In this document: positions 29,795 to 38,727 of the stretch, in pieces
Numbering within the stretch: the first letter of the stretch is position 1
Layout: each line of letters begins with the position of its first letter
Assembly: GCF_003011895.2 (NCBI RefSeq)
Contig: NZ_PXWF02000155.1
Location: forward strand, 1 to 59,296
Length of the DNA: 59,296 nt
Source of the DNA: Massilia glaciei
Lineage (GTDB): Bacteria; Pseudomonadota; Gammaproteobacteria; Burkholderiales; Burkholderiaceae_D
Reading direction: 5' to 3'
Position numbers and translations under genes: made by a program
The notes under the pieces: generated by a model
Told to the model about the DNA's origin: nothing
The model's database searches: none
What the model saw: only the letters and a program-made list of their open reading frames with translations

Positions 29795-30517
29795 ATGGAC
29801 CGACACGCCACGCCGCCAATGACCATGAACCTGCTCCGCCGCCCCTATGCCCTGCTCGTGCAAATCGCGCGATTGCCCGTCGCGCGGCTGCAATTCCACA
29901 AGCACATCAACCCGCAAAACATCGAGCCGGCGTTCCGCTATTTCACCAAGCGCCACCCGAAATACAAGATCATCGGCAACAAGACGCTGGGCGCGGCCCT
30001 GATCGAACTGGGCCGGTTCACGTCGGGCGAGCAGTATCTCGACAGCATCAAGGGCAAGAACCTCGGCGGCCACCATGCCAGGCGCGCCAAGGCGCGCGGC
30101 TACCGCTTCGTCGAGATCGACCGCAACGACTACATCGACGACATCCACGCGATCAACACCTCGGTCGACACGCGCCAGGGCCGCCCGATGGATGCGCAGT
30201 ACCTCGAAAGAACCGACCGCTTCTCCCCGATCGACAACTTCCGCTACTACGGCGTGCTCGACAACGGGGGCCAGCTGCGCGCCTATTGCAATTACGGGCA
30301 CTACGGCAATTTCGGCGCCTTCTCCCAGCTCATGGGGTACCGCAACAACGACGGCGTCATGCACCTCATGCTCGTCGAGATCATTTGCAAGCTGATCGAC
30401 GAGCGCAGCGTCGACTACATCATGTACGACACGTTTTTCGGGGCCCAGCCGGGCTTGCAGCAGTTTAAAAAAATCCTCGGCTTCGCGCCCTACCGCGCCA
30501 AGTACACGCTCCAATGA
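29795..30517 (+). CDS. GNAT-like protein of unknown function, second tandem paralogue
   Basis: A 240-residue paralogue of the previous protein: INPQNIEPAFRYFTKRHPKY, RNDYIDDIHAINTSVDTRQG, AYCNYGHYGNFGAFSQLMG, and QQFKKILGFAPYRAKYTLQ line up along the full length. It begins 1 bp after the first gene's stop; ATG 29795 is the first start, ATG 29819 and 29825 are alternatives. Unlike its partner it has the high-GC codon use of the locus, so one copy was probably replaced or acquired. Its stop overlaps the start of the deacetylase-like gene. Confidence 0.7.
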   Translation: MDRHATPPMTMNLLRRPYALLVQIARLPVARLQFHKHINPQNIEPAFRYFTKRHPKYKIIGNKTLGAALIELGRFTSGEQYLDSIKGKNLGGHHARRAKARGYRFVEIDRNDYIDDIHAINTSVDTRQGRPMDAQYLERTDRFSPIDNFRYYGVLDNGGQLRAYCNYGHYGNFGAFSQLMGYRNNDGVMHLMLVEIICKLIDERSVDYIMYDTFFGAQPGLQQFKKILGFAPYRAKYTLQ

Positions 30518-31299
30518 ACACCGTCCTCAACCGCCTCTACAGCGACTACCTCATGCCCTCGCGCCTGGCCGGCTACGGGCGCCTGCTCGCGCGCGCCAAC
30601 GACGAGGGTTACCGCCAGTTGTCGGTGCGCGCCTTCGGCGCCGCGGTCGCGGCGGGCGCGGACGGCGCCGCGCCCGGGCGCTGCCTGGTGCACCGGCACG
30701 ACATCGACAGCGACCTGCGCACGGCCGCCAAGATGTTCGCGCTCGAGCAAAAGCACGGGGTCGCCGCGAGCTACTACTTCCGCCTGTCGACGCTCGACTT
30801 CGGCCTCATGCGCGAGATCGAGGCGGCCGGCGGCGAGGCCAGCTACCACTACGAAGAGGTCGCCGATTTCGCCAAGGAGCACCACCTGCACGACCCCGTC
30901 GAGGTGCGCCGGCGCCTGCCGGAAATCCGCAAACGCTTCCTCGAGAACTACACCTGGATCGAAAGCCGGCTCGGCCGTTCGATGCCGACCGTGGCCAGCC
31001 ATGGCGACTTCGTCAACCGCCGGCTCCAGGTGTTCAACCACGAAATCCTCAACGACCACGCCCTGCGGGCGCGCTGTGGCATCGCCTGGGAGACCTACGA
31101 CGCGGCGCTGTTGAACCATTTCGACGCCTACATCAGCGACCGGCCCCATCCCGTCTATTTCCACCCGTTCAGCCCGCAGTCGGCGCTCGGGCGCCACGCG
31201 CGCATCTGCCTGCTGACCCATCCGGTGCAATGGGAAACCAACTGGCGCGAAAGCACGCGCTGCAACGTGCGCCGGCTGCGCGAACAACTGGCGTGGTGA
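30514..31299 (+). CDS. Polysaccharide deacetylase-like protein
   Basis: A 261-residue protein without signal peptide. LVHRHDIDSDLRTA near residue 54 is the metal-binding HDxD-type motif of NodB-like deacetylases, followed by VAASYYFRLST and GEASYHYEE, and SHGDFVNRR carries a further conserved His/Asp pair. Similar proteins in capsule and exopolysaccharide loci belong to the WalW/Agd3-like branch. It would remove an N-acetyl group from a lipid- or nucleotide-linked sugar in the cytoplasm. ATG 30514 overlaps the paralogue's stop (ATGA). Confidence 0.75.
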   Translation: MNTVLNRLYSDYLMPSRLAGYGRLLARANDEGYRQLSVRAFGAAVAAGADGAAPGRCLVHRHDIDSDLRTAAKMFALEQKHGVAASYYFRLSTLDFGLMREIEAAGGEASYHYEEVADFAKEHHLHDPVEVRRRLPEIRKRFLENYTWIESRLGRSMPTVASHGDFVNRRLQVFNHEILNDHALRARCGIAWETYDAALLNHFDAYISDRPHPVYFHPFSPQSALGRHARICLLTHPVQWETNWRESTRCNVRRLREQLAW

Positions 31300-31308
31300 G
31301 ACTCCCCC

Positions 31309-32538
31309 ATGAACATCCTGCTCATCAACCACTACGCCGGCTCGCTGCGCCACGGCATGGAATACCGCCCCTACTACCTGGCGCGCGAGTGGACCCGGCT
31401 CGGCCACCGGGTGCGCATCCTCGCCTCCGACCAGTCGCACATCCGGGCCGAGGCGCCGCGCCTGCTGGGCCGCGCGCGCCTCGACGAGACCATCGACGGC
31501 ATCGAATACACCTGGTTCGCCACCCCCGCCTACCGCGGCAACGGCGTGGGCCGGGTGCGCAACATGGGCGCCTTCGTGCTGCGCCTGCTGCGCGAGGCGC
31601 GCGCGCTCGCGGCCGGCTTCGCGCCCGATCTCGTGATCGCCTCGAGCACCTACCCGGCCGACATCTGGCCGGCGCACCGCATCGCGCGCCTGGCCGGGGG
31701 GCGCCTGCTGTTCGAGGTGCACGACCTGTGGCCGCTGTCGCCGATGGAGCTGGGCGGTTTTTCCAAATGGCACCCGTTCATCATGCTGCTGCAGGCGGCC
31801 GAAAACTACGCCTGCCGCAACGCCGACGCGGTCGTCTCGATCCTGCCCAAGGTGCGCGCCCACCTCGAGGCGCACGGCATGGCCGAGCACAAGCTGCACA
31901 TCGTGCCCAATGGCATTGATCCGGCCGAATGGCTGGCGCAGGCGCTGGCCACGCGCCCGCCGTGCTGCGCCCCGATCGACGCGCTGCGCGCGCGCGGCCT
32001 GTTCGTGCTCGGCTACGCCGGCACCCACGGGGTCGCCAACGCGCTCGACACCCTGCTCGACGCGGCGCGCCTGATGCGCGGCGAGCCGCTCGCCATCGTG
32101 CTCGTCGGAGGCGGCCCCGACAAGGCGCGCCTGCAGCAGCGCGCCCGGGCCGAGCAGCTTGGCAACATCCACTTCTTCGACCCGGTGCCCAAGACGGACG
32201 TGCCGGCCCTGTTGGCCGCCTTCGACGCCGCCTACATCGGCTGGAAGCGCCAACCGCTGTACCGCTTCGGCATCTCGCCCAACAAGCTGATCGACTACAT
32301 GATGGCCGCGCGCCCCGTGCTGCACGCGGTCGAGGCGGGCAACGACCCGGTCGCCGAGGCCGGGTGCGGCCTGACGGTGGCGCCCGAGGACGCGCCCGCG
32401 CTCGCCGGCGGACTGCGCGCGCTGGCGGCCCTGCCGGCGCCGGCGCGCGCGGCCATGGGCCAGCGCGGCCGCGACTTCGTGCTGGCCAACCTGAGCTACG
32501 AGGTGCTCGGACAACGCTTCCTCGAGGCCTCCCAATGA
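31309..32538 (+). CDS. WbuB-like GT4 glycosyltransferase
   Basis: A 409-residue GT-B glycosyltransferase. LLINHYAGSLRHGMEYRPYYLAREW at the N-terminus is typical of WbuB-type enzymes, as are SSTYPADIWPA, LFEVHDLWPLSPMELG and ENYACRNADAVVSILPK. The donor domain shows LGYAGTHGVANALDTLLDA, LVGGGPDKARLQ, and GISPNKLIDYMMAARPVLHAV (EX7E-type region, Lys-Leu-Ile form). It likely transfers a HexNAc or deoxy-amino sugar. Ten bp separate it from the deacetylase-like gene; a gap of 80 bp follows before the aminotransferase gene. Confidence 0.87.
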   Translation: MNILLINHYAGSLRHGMEYRPYYLAREWTRLGHRVRILASDQSHIRAEAPRLLGRARLDETIDGIEYTWFATPAYRGNGVGRVRNMGAFVLRLLREARALAAGFAPDLVIASSTYPADIWPAHRIARLAGGRLLFEVHDLWPLSPMELGGFSKWHPFIMLLQAAENYACRNADAVVSILPKVRAHLEAHGMAEHKLHIVPNGIDPAEWLAQALATRPPCCAPIDALRARGLFVLGYAGTHGVANALDTLLDAARLMRGEPLAIVLVGGGPDKARLQQRARAEQLGNIHFFDPVPKTDVPALLAAFDAAYIGWKRQPLYRFGISPNKLIDYMMAARPVLHAVEAGNDPVAEAGCGLTVAPEDAPALAGGLRALAALPAPARAAMGQRGRDFVLANLSYEVLGQRFLEASQ

Positions 32539-32620
32539 CGCCCGCGCCGCCCGACCGAGCGCTCCCCAGCCCACGTCCTGATTCACCCTGCGCCTAAAGC
32601 GCAGCCACCAAGGAACCGCC

Positions 32621-34069
32621 ATGGCCGCAGACATCGACACACCGCAAACCGGCTCGCCCGCAGCAAACGCCGCAAGCGCAGCGATCGCCGCAAACGCCGC
32701 GATCGGGGCGATCGGGGCAAGCGCAACAAGCGCGCCAAGCGCCGCCAGCGCAACAGTGCTGGGAGAGGCCGCGGCGATCACAGTAGAAAGCACGGGAGAA
32801 AGCACAGCGAAGAGCGAAAGCGCAGGCAGCGCGAGCGTCACGTTCGGAACGCCCGCCGGCGGCGCGGCCGTCGCGGCCGGGGCAAGCGGCGCAAGCGGCG
32901 CGGCCGCCGTGGTGGCCGAGGCGCCGTTCCTGCCGTTCGCCGTGCCCGACCTCGGCGACGAGGAAGTCGCCGAGGTGCTCGATTGCCTGCGCTCGGGCTG
33001 GATCACGACCGGGCCGCGCAGCAAGCGCTTCGAGGCCGATTTCGCCGCCTACCTCGGCGGCGGACTCGAGGCCATCGCGGTCAACTCGGCCACGGCCGGC
33101 CTGCACCTGGCGCTCGAGGCGCTCGGGATCGGCCCCGGCGACGAGGTCATCGTGCCGACCCTGACCTTCACCGCCACGGCCGAAGTGGTGCGCTACCTGG
33201 GCGGGCATCCGGTGCTGGTCGACGTCGCCCCCGACACCCTCAACATCGACGTGGCCGCGGTCGCGGCGGCCATCACGGCGCGCACCAAGGCGATCATCCC
33301 GGTCCACTTCGCCGGCCTGGCCTGCGACATGGACCCGCTGCTGGCGCTGGCCGCCCGGCACAATCTGCACGTGGTCGAAGACGCCGCGCACGCCTTCCCG
33401 ACCGCCTACAAGGGCGCGCTGGTGGGCACGCTCGCGAGCGTGATCACCGTGTTCAGCTTTTACGCCAACAAGACCATGACCACCGGCGAGGGCGGCATGG
33501 TCGTCACGCGCGACCCTCAGCTGGCCGCGCGCATCCGCCTCATGCGCCTGCACGGCATCAGCCAGGACGCGTTCGCGCGCTACGTCTCGCGCACCCCGGC
33601 CTGGTTCTACGAGGTCGTCGCGCCCGGTTTCAAGTACAACCTGACCGACATCGCCGCCGCGATCGGCATCCAGCAGCTGCGCAAGATCGACCGATTCTTC
33701 GCGCGCCGCCAGGCGCTCGCGCAGACCTATTCGCGCGCGCTGGCAGACCTGCCGCTGCGCCTGCCGGCGGCCCCCGGACCCGGCGCCAGCCACGCCTGGC
33801 ACCTGTACGTGGTGCGCCTGACGGCGCAGGCGCGGCTCGGGCGCGACGAGCTGATCGCAAAACTGTCCGAGCGCGGGATCGGCACCAGCGTCCATTTCAT
33901 CCCGCTGCACAGGCACCCGTTCTGGCGCGACAGCTACGCGCTCGCGCCGGCCCAGTTTCCGGTGGCCGAGGCGAGCTACCAGGCGATGCTGACGCTGCCG
34001 CTCTACACCAAGATGGGCGACGCCGACCAGCAGCGCGTGATCGACGCCATGCAGGCGCTGCTGTCATGA
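32621..34069 (+). CDS. PglE-like sugar aminotransferase with ~100-residue Ala/Ser-rich N-terminal extension
   Basis: A 482-residue DegT-family PLP aminotransferase. The enzyme proper starts near residue 103 ([14 protein letters not shown]) and has [47 protein letters not shown], and the PLP Lys284 in [16 protein letters not shown], the form found in PglE and related 4-aminotransferases. It should act on the product of the dehydratase at 19 kb to give a UDP-4-amino-4,6-dideoxy sugar. The extension before residue 100 is simple Ala-Ser-Gly-Thr sequence, absent from the family; AAGGAA before ATG 32621 supports its translation. ATG overlap couples it to the sugar transferase. Confidence 0.87.
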   Translation: MAADIDTPQTGSPAANAASAAIAANAAIGAIGASATSAPSAASATVLGEAAAITVESTGESTAKSESAGSASVTFGTPAGGAAVAAGASGASGAAAVVAEAPFLPFAVPDLGDEEVAEVLDCLRSGWITTGPRSKRFEADFAAYLGGGLEAIAVNSATAGLHLALEALGIGPGDEVIVPTLTFTATAEVVRYLGGHPVLVDVAPDTLNIDVAAVAAAITARTKAIIPVHFAGLACDMDPLLALAARHNLHVVEDAAHAFPTAYKGALVGTLASVITVFSFYANKTMTTGEGGMVVTRDPQLAARIRLMRLHGISQDAFARYVSRTPAWFYEVVAPGFKYNLTDIAAAIGIQQLRKIDRFFARRQALAQTYSRALADLPLRLPAAPGPGASHAWHLYVVRLTAQARLGRDELIAKLSERGIGTSVHFIPLHRHPFWRDSYALAPAQFPVAEASYQAMLTLPLYTKMGDADQQRVIDAMQALLS

Positions 34070-34656
34070 GCAAGCGATTGTTCGACCTCGCCTGCGCGCT
34101 GGCCGGCCTGCTGCTGCTGGCGCCGCTGCTGCTGGTCGCCGCGCTGGCGATCCGGCTCGACTCGCGCGGGCCGGTCATGTTCCGCCAGCAGCGCGTGGGG
34201 CGCGCCGGCGCACTCTTCAACATCTACAAGTTCCGCACCATGGCGCAAGACAGCGAGGGGGCCGGCCAACTCACGGTCGGCCCCGACCGCCGCATCACGC
34301 GGGTCGGCGCCTTCCTGCGCCACTACAAGCTCGACGAACTGCCGCAGTTGATCAACGTGCTGCGCGGCGAGATGAGCCTGGTCGGGCCGCGCCCCGAGGT
34401 GCCGCGCTACGTGGCCTGCTATCCGGCGGGCGTGCGCGCGATCGTGTTGTCGGTCGCGCCCGGCATCACCGACTGGGCCTCGATCCGCTACAAGGACGAA
34501 AACGCCATCCTCGGGCGCGCGCGCGACCCCGAGCTGGCCTACCGCGAGATCATCCTGCCCGCCAAGCTCGACTACTACGTGCGCTACGTGCGCGAACGCA
34601 CGTTCTGGACCGACCTGCGCATCATCGGCAGCACCCTGGCCGCGCTGGTGCGCTAG
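34066..34656 (+). CDS. PglC-type initiating sugar transferase (small monotopic phosphoglycosyl transferase)
   Basis: A 196-residue enzyme with one N-terminal re-entrant hydrophobic helix ([22 protein letters not shown]) and the bacterial sugar transferase core: [56 protein letters not shown] with the Asp-Glu catalytic pair in KLDELPQ, and [15 protein letters not shown]. It transfers a sugar phosphate from a UDP-sugar (likely the bacillosamine-type sugar made by its partner) to undecaprenyl phosphate, starting the repeat unit. Start overlaps the aminotransferase stop; its own TAG is the left end of a repeat element. Confidence 0.9.
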   Translation: MSKRLFDLACALAGLLLLAPLLLVAALAIRLDSRGPVMFRQQRVGRAGALFNIYKFRTMAQDSEGAGQLTVGPDRRITRVGAFLRHYKLDELPQLINVLRGEMSLVGPRPEVPRYVACYPAGVRAIVLSVAPGITDWASIRYKDENAILGRARDPELAYREIILPAKLDYYVRYVRERTFWTDLRIIGSTLAALVR

Positions 34657-34714
34657 GAGGCTGTCGGTCTTAGGGATCCTAAGTCCGACAGACTCCCAGG
34701 TCCGACAGCCACCG
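34651..34714 (+). repeat. REP-like hairpin at the stop codon of the sugar transferase gene
   Basis: The first 19 bases (34651-34669) are identical to 17584-17602, again with TAG as the gene's stop codon. CTGTCGGTCTTAG (34661-34673) pairs with CTAAGTCCGACAG (34679-34691) except for one base, with a 5-base loop, and a second GGTCCGACAGCC at 34699-34710 can pair with the same left arm. Two alternative stems therefore exist. It lies between the initiating transferase and the acyltransferase and may end or attenuate the long operon. Confidence 0.6.
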
Positions 34715-34752
34715 TGCCGTGCCGCTTCGCGCCGTTTCAACCTGGAGCCAAC

Positions 34753-35955
34753 GTGAACACCCACAAAGTCGCCAAATTTACCCTGCTCAAACACAGCGCG
34801 CTCGAGCAGGACAGCATGCACAGCCTGCTCATCTCCCTGCTGCGCGGCCTGGCCGCGCTGCAAGTGGCTGCCGCCCACCTCCGGGCCGAAATATTCCCGG
34901 GCTTTAAAACCGTGGCCGACCCGTCGCTGTGGTACCAGGTGCTGGCGCTGGCGACCGGCTTCGCGCACCAGGCCGTCGTGGTGTTTTTCCTCATCAGCGG
35001 CTGGCTCGTCGGCGGCAGCCTGCTCAATAAAATCGGCCAGCCCGACGCGCTCAAATTGTATGCGGTCGACCGGGTCACGCGGCTGTGGACGGTGCTCATC
35101 CCCACCTTCGGCCTGATCGTCCTGATCGGCATGGTCACGAACACGGTCGACCCGGGCCGGCCCGACCTCGGCTCGGCCGGCGCGTATTCACTGCTCAGTT
35201 TTGCGGGCAACCTGTTCGGCCTGCAAACGATCGCCGTGCCCAACTTCGGCGGCAACTACGTGCTGTGGAGCCTCGCCAACGAGAGCTGGTACTACCTGAT
35301 GTTTCCGCTTTTGCTCATCGGTTTCACCAGCAAGGCGCGCGGCAAACGCGCTCTGGCGGCAGCCGCGTTCGCGCTCGCGGCCGCGTTCGTCACCTTCCCC
35401 ATCCTGATCTACCTGGCCGTCTGGCTGCTGGGCACGGCCTTCTCGCGCATCAAGATCGACTGTTCGAACACGCTGCGCGTGCTCGTGTTCGCGGTGCTGG
35501 CCATGCTCTCGCTCTACTACAGGGTCAAGGGCAGCAACGACGACCTCGTGCCCGCCTCGTTCGTCCAAGACATGATCTTAAGCATCGTGTTCTTGATGCT
35601 GCTTTCGAGCATGCAATTCAAGGCCGACAGCTCGAGCAGGTTGTTAGCGCGCGTCAAAAAGGGCGCCAACTTTTTCTCCGACTTCTCGTTCACACTGTAC
35701 GTGGTCCATGTGCCTGTGATCGGCCTGCTGACCTATTACGGCCTCGCATGGTTCGGCACCAGGCGACTCGCGCCCGCCGATCCGGCCAGCGCACTGATCT
35801 ACGCCGGTGTGCTCGCCGGGATCGTCGCCTTCGCCTACCTGTTCTACCTTGCCTTCGAAGCCCACACGCCGCGGGTGCGCCGTCTGGTCAAGGCCCGCCT
35901 GCTGCAGGCAAAAAACAAGGGCGCGCAGGGCAGTTCGATGCCGGCCGGATCCTGA
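34753..35955 (+). CDS. Acyltransferase 3 family membrane protein
   Basis: A 400-residue membrane protein with about ten hydrophobic helices. LLRGLAALQVAAAHLRAE near residue 35 holds the catalytic His of the family; VVFFLISGWLVGGSLL, VDRVTRLWTVLIPTFGL and LWSLANESWYYLMFPLLL follow in the normal order. It would add acetyl, succinyl or a similar group to the polymer in the periplasm. GTG 34753 is chosen since GGAG lies five bases ahead; ATG 34816 would drop 21 residues. A repeat hairpin separates it from the main operon. Confidence 0.85.
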   Translation: MNTHKVAKFTLLKHSALEQDSMHSLLISLLRGLAALQVAAAHLRAEIFPGFKTVADPSLWYQVLALATGFAHQAVVVFFLISGWLVGGSLLNKIGQPDALKLYAVDRVTRLWTVLIPTFGLIVLIGMVTNTVDPGRPDLGSAGAYSLLSFAGNLFGLQTIAVPNFGGNYVLWSLANESWYYLMFPLLLIGFTSKARGKRALAAAAFALAAAFVTFPILIYLAVWLLGTAFSRIKIDCSNTLRVLVFAVLAMLSLYYRVKGSNDDLVPASFVQDMILSIVFLMLLSSMQFKADSSSRLLARVKKGANFFSDFSFTLYVVHVPVIGLLTYYGLAWFGTRRLAPADPASALIYAGVLAGIVAFAYLFYLAFEAHTPRVRRLVKARLLQAKNKGAQGSSMPAGS

Positions 35956-36120
35956 GCGGGCGGCCCGGGCTGGCAGCCCAAGCTGTCGGCCCAAGCTGGC
36001 AGACCAAGCTGTCGGCCCCGAGCGTGTTGGTCTCAACCGTGAAGGTTTCAGGCTTGGCGGTCTAAAACGTGGCGGCAAAAGAAAGCCGGGCGACACGCAT
36101 GCGTGCCGCCCGGCCGGGTC
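35956..36120. repeat. Intergenic segment with 13-base direct repeats
   Basis: After the acyltransferase stop lie four loose copies of a 13-base unit of the form (C)CCAAGCTGTCGG or CCCAAGCTGGCAG between about 35968 and 36020. No gene is supported. The segment runs into the seven-base tandem repeat. It may be a decayed remnant of the CTGTCGG-containing repeat seen at two other stop codons. Confidence 0.35.
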
Positions 36121-36267
36121 CTGCTTGCTGCTTGCTGCTGCTTGCGGCTGCTTGCGGCTGCTTGCGGCTTGCGGCTTGCTGCTTGCTGCTTGCTGCTTGC
36201 TGCTTGCTGCTTGCTGCTTGCTGCTTGCTGCTTGCTGCTGCTTGCTACCTGCTACTTGATGCTTGCT
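36121..36267. repeat. Seven-base tandem repeat (CTTGCTG)n between convergent genes
   Basis: Nine perfect, consecutive CTTGCTG units occupy 36175-36237, flanked on both sides by degenerate units (CTTGCGG before, CTTGCTA and CTACTTGATG after) that stretch the block to about 145 bp. It lies between the stops of the acyltransferase (plus strand) and the beta-helix lipoprotein (minus strand), so it changes neither protein. Such arrays vary in length by slippage. Confidence 0.85.
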
Positions 36268-36279
36268 ACTTGCTGCCGA

Positions 36280-38727
36280 TTAGTACTCGAACGCCCCGAT
36301 ATCGATGCCAGGGGTGGTCGAACGCAGCTTGCCGTCGAAGTCGGTGGCAGGCGCGTCCGTCGAGGTGCCCTTCGCGATCGCCGGCGAGATGCTGTTGAGA
36401 TGGAAGTTTGGCGTCCCGGTGCGGGTGTAGCTGACGAACTGCGGTGCAGCGCTGACCGTGCCGCTGTGGGTCAGACCGTTTTTCAGGCTGAAGTTGTAGC
36501 TCGAGTTCTGGTACACCAGGTTGTTGCGGTAGGTGTTGCTGGTACCGGTCTTGCCCTGCTCCGAGATACCGTACACATTGTCGTACACGATGTTGTTGTG
36601 CACATGGGTGTAATTGGCGCCGCCCGAGGTGTGGTAGAAGTCACCGCCGCCAACAATGATGCCCGTGTGCGAGTTCGAGACCGTGTTGTTGGTGATGATG
36701 ACATTGGTCGCATCGTGCCACAAGTGGATCGCGGCCTCGGCCACGCGGTACACGACATTGTTCTTCACGCTGCCCGAGGTGCTGATGTAGATGCCCTGGA
36801 TGTAGCGGCAGCCGGCAGGGCCGATGTCATGCACGAGGTTGCCGATCACATCGGTCTTGACGCCGCGGTAGTAGCTGTCGACGCCGATCGCCGAACCGCC
36901 GGCGCTGGTGCAAGTGACTTTGGTGCCAATTTGGCGCACGCGGTTGTTCTTGATCATGCCGTAAGAGCCGCCCGTGTAGATGCCGTGCAACCATTTGGTG
37001 CCCGCGCCCGAGGTCGTGCCATCAATGTCGAAACCGACGATGTCGACATAGTTGCCACGGTTATCCCAAGCATAGCTGTTGCTTGAACTGGAGGGCGGGA
37101 CGATGCGCGCGCCCCACTTGACCGTCGACACGTAGTAGATGCGTCCTGCGGCCGTGCCACTGACCGTGGTCTTGAAGCCGCCCGGATAGGTGCCCGCCGC
37201 GACGTGGATGGTCGTGCTCGGCTGTGCGCCGCTCGCGGCCCGGGTGATGGTCTTGAACGGCGCCGCCGCCGTGCCCGGATTGGTGTCCGAACCGGTTGGC
37301 GAGACGTAGCGGTGGTAGGTCGTGGCCGGGGTCGGCGATGGTGCCGGTGCCGGTGCAGGAGCCGGTGCGGGCGCGGGCACGGGCGCGGGCGCGGGAGCCG
37401 GCGCCGGGGCTGGAGCAGGGGCCGGGGCTGGAGCAGGGGCCGGGGCTGGAGCAGGCGCCGGGGCTGGAGCCGGCGCCGGGGCTGGAGCCGGCGCTGGCGC
37501 TGGCGCGGTTCCCGTGTGCTGGTAGGCGCCGATGTCGAAGCCCACCGTCGCATTGCGCGCAACACCGTCGAGGTCGGTTGCCGGCGCATCCTGCGCCATG
37601 GCCTGTCCGACCGCCGGCGAGGTGTTGGCGATATGGTAGTCGCCCCCGCCCGCCTTCAGGTAGTTGATGAACTGCGGCTCGGCCGCGACCGTGGCGACCG
37701 CCCGCAAGCCATTGTTGAGCAAGAACGGATAGCTGCCGTTCCGGTAGATCAGGTTGAAGCCGTACACATTGTGCGTGCCCGTCAGGCCCGACTCCTGCAC
37801 GCCATGCTTGACGTTGTCGTAAAGGATGTTGTTGGTCACGCGGGTGTAGTCGTTGGCCACGGCGCTCTGGTAGCCGTTGCCGCCGCTGACCAGCACCCCC
37901 GTGTAGGTGTTGAACACGGTGTTGTTGGACACGATCGCGCGGTTGGCGTCGCGCGCCAGCCGGATGCCGACGTTGCTGATGTTATAGACCAGGTTGTTGC
38001 TGACCTTTCCACCGGCGGAGTTGACGTAGATGCCCAGGAAATAGGCGCAGCCGGCCGGCCCGACGTCATGCACGATATTGCCAAGGACATCGTTGTGCGC
38101 GCCCTTGTAGTAGCTGTCCGATCCGATGCCGCCGCCCCCGCCCGCGCACGTCACGGTCTTGGCGATATGGTGGACATAGTTGCCCCTGATGGCGTTGAAG
38201 GAACCCGCCGTGTAGATGCCGTTGGCCCATTTTGTTCCGCTTTGTACGGCAGTGCCGTTCACCTCGAAATCGTCGATGTCGACATAGCTGCCGCGGTTGT
38301 CCCACGCGGTTGGGCTCGTCGAGCTCGCTGGAGGCACGATCTTGGCGCCGCGCTTGGTCGTCGACACATAGCGAATGCGGGCCTCGGCCGTGCCGCTTGT
38401 TAAAGTCTTGAATCCGCCGGCATAGGTGCCCGGCAATACCCTGATGGTGACGCCCGGATTGGCCACTTGCGAGGCCTTCAGGATGGTTTTAAATGGCGCA
38501 AGCTGCGTGCCGGCATTGGTGTCGGAGCCGGTGGCCGACACATAGATGTCGGCGGGCGCCACGAGACCGTTGTAGGCAATGGCCGCGAATTGCGGCGCCT
38601 GGTTTGCAGGCATTGGCTGTGCGTTATCTACCGCGCTGCCGCCGCATCCCGACAACAATACCGCTGCGCTGCTGCAAAGCAATGCGCCCGCACGTTTTTC
38701 GGCTGCAAAATTGGCAAACTTAATCAT
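36280..38727 (-). CDS. Lipoprotein with two tandem right-handed beta-helix domains
   Basis: An 815-residue lipoprotein. The lipobox is LLSGC near residue 28. Two homologous beta-helix domains (about 60-405 and 475-815) each begin YVS.TGSDTN.GT..APFKTI, continue AWDNRG.YVDI, and contain the conserved segments DSYY.G, NIVHDVGPAGC or NLVHDIGPAGC, and a final DIGAYQ/DIGAFEY. They resemble DUF1565/choice-of-anchor-Q polysaccharide-binding or lyase folds. A linker of about 50 alternating Pro-Ala residues joins them. Beside an exopolysaccharide operon, an outer-membrane depolymerase, epimerase or binding role is likely, but no catalytic residue can be pinned. Its 260-bp upstream region is AT-rich. 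Confidence 0.82.
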   Translation of the reverse strand: MIKFANFAAEKRAGALLCSSAAVLLSGCGGSAVDNAQPMPANQAPQFAAIAYNGLVAPADIYVSATGSDTNAGTQLAPFKTILKASQVANPGVTIRVLPGTYAGGFKTLTSGTAEARIRYVSTTKRGAKIVPPASSTSPTAWDNRGSYVDIDDFEVNGTAVQSGTKWANGIYTAGSFNAIRGNYVHHIAKTVTCAGGGGGIGSDSYYKGAHNDVLGNIVHDVGPAGCAYFLGIYVNSAGGKVSNNLVYNISNVGIRLARDANRAIVSNNTVFNTYTGVLVSGGNGYQSAVANDYTRVTNNILYDNVKHGVQESGLTGTHNVYGFNLIYRNGSYPFLLNNGLRAVATVAAEPQFINYLKAGGGDYHIANTSPAVGQAMAQDAPATDLDGVARNATVGFDIGAYQHTGTAPAPAPAPAPAPAPAPAPAPAPAPAPAPAPAPAPAPAPAPAPVPAPAPAPAPAPAPSPTPATTYHRYVSPTGSDTNPGTAAAPFKTITRAASGAQPSTTIHVAAGTYPGGFKTTVSGTAAGRIYYVSTVKWGARIVPPSSSSNSYAWDNRGNYVDIVGFDIDGTTSGAGTKWLHGIYTGGSYGMIKNNRVRQIGTKVTCTSAGGSAIGVDSYYRGVKTDVIGNLVHDIGPAGCRYIQGIYISTSGSVKNNVVYRVAEAAIHLWHDATNVIITNNTVSNSHTGIIVGGGDFYHTSGGANYTHVHNNIVYDNVYGISEQGKTGTSNTYRNNLVYQNSSYNFSLKNGLTHSGTVSAAPQFVSYTRTGTPNFHLNSISPAIAKGTSTDAPATDFDGKLRSTTPGIDIGAFEY

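Noticed and set aside
30490-33024. An 844-residue minus-strand frame over several polysaccharide genes.
   Set aside because: It crosses four real genes on the other strand, all with recognised motifs, and has Val/Gln/Arg-rich shadow composition.
36121-36267. The regular repeat block as a CRISPR array.
   Set aside because: Units are seven bases long without spacers, and no cas genes are present.
37322-37505. The regular GGAGCAGGGGCCGGGGCT-type block as a separate repeat element.
   Set aside because: It encodes the in-frame Pro-Ala linker of the beta-helix lipoprotein and is explained by it.
36103-38403. Long plus-strand frames opposite the beta-helix lipoprotein, including a stretch of Gly-Ala repeats.
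   Set aside because: The Gly-Ala run is the antisense of the Pro-Ala linker, and part of the frame is the seven-base repeat; no start signal supports it.
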